From Nitrososphaerota archaeon (GTDB lineage Archaea; Thermoproteota; Nitrososphaeria; Nitrososphaerales; JAPUIC01): a stretch of 6,495 nt of DNA. Made by a program: the position numbers and the translations under genes. The stretch lies in the NCBI GenBank assembly GCA_027297425.1, contig JAPUIC010000009.1, positions 1 through 6,495 of the forward strand. The letters are read 5' to 3'. Shown here one piece after another: positions 4,605 to 6,495 of this stretch. Within the stretch, counting starts at the first letter, position 1, and every line of letters starts with the position of its first letter. The notes under the pieces were generated by a model. The model was not told the origin of the DNA, ran no database searches, and was given only the letters and a program-made list of their open reading frames with translations.

Positions 4605-6495
4605 TTGCTAGGCTCCAGCATATTGCGTAAGGAGGATCGCAGGTTCTTAACAGGACGGGGGAAGTATGTAGATGATCTTCAACTCCCGGATATGCTCTGG
4701 ATGGCTTTAGTAAGAAGCCCGTATGCTCATGCAAAGATCATCAGCATAGATCTTGAGGAAGCACTTCGTGTTGATGGCGTCGTTGGCGGTATGACTGGAA
4801 AGGACTTACAGTCTATGCCCCCTATGCCTATGATCAAGCCTCCGGGAGTGAAAGATTTCAAGCGTTATGGCCTTGCGATAGGGAAGGTTAGTTTTGCTGG
4901 AGAGCCTGTCGCTGCTCTTATTGCGACGGACAAGGCTATTGCGGAAGATGCCATTGAACGTGTTATAGTCGAATACGAACCACTGCCTGTAATTATGGCA
5001 GTAGAGGACGCAGCGAAACCCGATAGCCCTAGAGTATACGATGAGTGGGATAATAATGAGGCTTATGCAAAGACCCTCGTAGCAGGAGACGTCGAGAAAG
5101 CATTTGCAGAGGCTGACATGATAGTATCAAAAAAGATCTACATGAACAAGATGTCGGCTTCTCCAATTGAGACTAGAGGACTGATAGCATCATATGATCA
5201 GAAAAGTCAGAACCTTACATTATGGATAGCTACCCAGCAACCCCACTTCCTAAGGAATTATCTGGCCGCTGTATTGAAGATGACTGAATCTCAAGTTCGA
5301 GTGGTTACTCCGGATATAGGCGGAGCTTTTGGTTCCAAGGGGGGGCTTGCTCAACCGGAAGCTCTCATTGCCTCATTACTCGCTATTAGGGTAAACCGAC
5401 CCGTAAAATGGATAGAGAAGAGGACCGAGCACTTTACGAACTCTGCGATATCCCGAGGGCAGCTCCATAATATTGAGCTGGCGATGTCTAGCGACGGGAA
5501 GATCCTCGGGATGAAAGACGATTTTCTCTTTGATGCGGGAGTAATTGGTTTCTTCACACTGCGAGGTCCCATGATTTCAGGTTACATCTTGTTAAATGGG
5601 TACAGGATAGAGAACTATCGCATAAATTATCGTTGCATAGTTACTAACAAGCCTGCAGACAATCCCGTTAGGGGCTACGCTTTGATAGATCCCACGTATG
5701 TTATGGAGAGGATGGTGGATATTGCTTCTTCACAGCTTAAGCTCGATCCCGGTGAAGTTAGGATCAAGAACCTCGTTCGTGAGGATGAGATGCCGTATGA
5801 TACAGGTATAGGACCGATATATGACGGTGGTAACTACGAGGAATGTCTCAAGAAGGCTCTGACACTTGCAGATTACAATGGATTCAAACAGGAGCAAGAA
5901 GAAGCCAGAAAAAAAGGGAGGTATATCGGTATGGGTATTGCCTTTCACTGCTCATCATCAGCCGAAGGGCCTTCAAGGAAGAAGAGCTCCGCAGGCTATG
6001 AATATGCTTCAGTAAGAATCGCAAGTAATGGTCTGGTGACATTGGTTACGGGAGCTAGCCCTCAAGGTCAGGGTCAAGAAACAACTCTCGCTCAGGTCTG
6101 TGCAGATGTCCTTCTGATTGATCCTAACGATATCAGAATGATCAGCGGAGATACCGCGATGGTTCCATTTGGGGTTGGGACATTCGCCAGCAGGACAGCG
6201 GCTATAGGTGGTAGTGCAGTTCTTCTAGCCACTCAGAAGTTGAAGGAGAAGATTCTGAACATAGCCAGTCATCTGCTAGAGGTTGAAAAGGATTCATTAA
6301 CATTGGATCAGAAAGGAGTATCGTCAACGAATGGAAAATCTATCGGACTGAAAGAGATAGCAGTCGCTTCTACAGAGAGAATTAACCTTCCAGGCGGGAT
6401 GGAGCCGGGATTGGATGCATCTGCTGTCTTTGATCCTCCAGATTACACATTTCACTTCGGTGCTCATGTATCCACTGTCGAGGTTGATGTTGACG
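4605..6495 (+). CDS. Molybdenum hydroxylase large subunit (xanthine/CO dehydrogenase family), 3' truncated by window
   Basis: Molybdopterin-binding subunit of a cytoplasmic hydroxylase that inserts water-derived oxygen into a substrate and passes electrons to Fe-S and FAD subunits. The 630 visible residues lack the last 130-170, including the catalytic GxGE glutamate. The N terminus RKEDRRFLTGRGKYVDD (8-24) and a hammerhead domain (about 15-130) are typical. The cofactor domain follows, with TQQPH (210-214), GGAFGSK (239-245), SPQGQGQETT (485-494) and GTFASRTAAIGG (525-536). The active-site loop reads PVRGYALIDPTYVMER (354-369) where relatives have AYRGAGRPE, or AYRCSFR in true CO dehydrogenase; the copper-binding Cys is Gly357. 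Gly246 and Ile324 occupy the places of xanthine dehydrogenase Glu802 and Arg880 (aligned from memory), arguing against purines. TTG 4605 is chosen because the frame opens only at 4599 and the family N terminus starts just after it. No small or medium subunit is seen upstream. Substrate unknown. Confidence 0.93.
   Translation, partial: MLGSSILRKEDRRFLTGRGKYVDDLQLPDMLWMALVRSPYAHAKIISIDLEEALRVDGVVGGMTGKDLQSMPPMPMIKPPGVKDFKRYGLAIGKVSFAGEPVAALIATDKAIAEDAIERVIVEYEPLPVIMAVEDAAKPDSPRVYDEWDNNEAYAKTLVAGDVEKAFAEADMIVSKKIYMNKMSASPIETRGLIASYDQKSQNLTLWIATQQPHFLRNYLAAVLKMTESQVRVVTPDIGGAFGSKGGLAQPEALIASLLAIRVNRPVKWIEKRTEHFTNSAISRGQLHNIELAMSSDGKILGMKDDFLFDAGVIGFFTLRGPMISGYILLNGYRIENYRINYRCIVTNKPADNPVRGYALIDPTYVMERMVDIASSQLKLDPGEVRIKNLVREDEMPYDTGIGPIYDGGNYEECLKKALTLADYNGFKQEQEEARKKGRYIGMGIAFHCSSSAEGPSRKKSSAGYEYASVRIASNGLVTLVTGASPQGQGQETTLAQVCADVLLIDPNDIRMISGDTAMVPFGVGTFASRTAAIGGSAVLLATQKLKEKILNIASHLLEVEKDSLTLDQKGVSSTNGKSIGLKEIAVASTERINLPGGMEPGLDASAVFDPPDYTFHFGAHVSTVEVDVD

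Noticed and set aside
4605..6495. Aerobic CO dehydrogenase (coxL)
   Set aside because: The protein is homologous, but the AYRCSFR signature with the copper-binding cysteine is absent (RGYALIDP instead), so the gene symbol and CO-oxidising function are not supported.

Overview
The window (about 45% G+C by eye) carries four clear protein genes, one small orphan membrane-anchored protein and a possible gene start at the left edge. There are no rRNA, tRNA, CRISPR or insertion-sequence signals. The host cannot be fixed from these genes, because all the families occur in both Bacteria and Archaea. I lean towards an archaeon, perhaps 55-60%. Most starts lack a good Shine-Dalgarno (SD) sequence, and AT-rich, TATA-like boxes sit about 25-30 bases before several start codons, as expected for leaderless archaeal transcripts. 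TTG starts are used at least twice.

Layout from left to right. Bases 1-34 (minus strand) may be the first codons of a gene that leaves the window. Bases 88-1338 (minus) encode a complete hexameric glutamate dehydrogenase. Bases 1424-2656 (minus) encode a 12-helix MFS transporter with the motif C typical of drug/proton antiporters. A small orphan protein (2674-3141, plus) diverges from it with only 17 bases between the annotated starts; its real start may be the TTG at 2755. A 191-base gap follows, holding AT-rich palindromic elements. Bases 3333-4544 (plus) encode a second MFS transporter of a different type, resembling anion:cation symporters and NarK-like importers. After 60 bases that hold an imperfect inverted repeat, a molybdenum hydroxylase large subunit starts at a TTG at 4605 and runs off the right edge after 630 residues.

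How the genes may work together. The right half looks like an uptake-and-oxidation module: an importer followed by a molybdopterin-dependent dehydrogenase. The small Fe-S and FAD subunits that such enzymes need are not in the window and would be expected to the right. The enzyme's active-site loop lacks the CO dehydrogenase cysteine signature. The two purine-contacting residues of xanthine dehydrogenase also appear to be replaced, so its substrate is unknown. The left half is central nitrogen/carbon metabolism (glutamate to 2-oxoglutarate and ammonium) beside an exporter-type MFS protein, with no evident functional link.

I found no convincing new multi-gene system. The points most worth a second look are the unusual molybdenum-site loop, the palindromes overlapping the presumed promoters in the right half, and the compact divergent promoter around 2657-2755.
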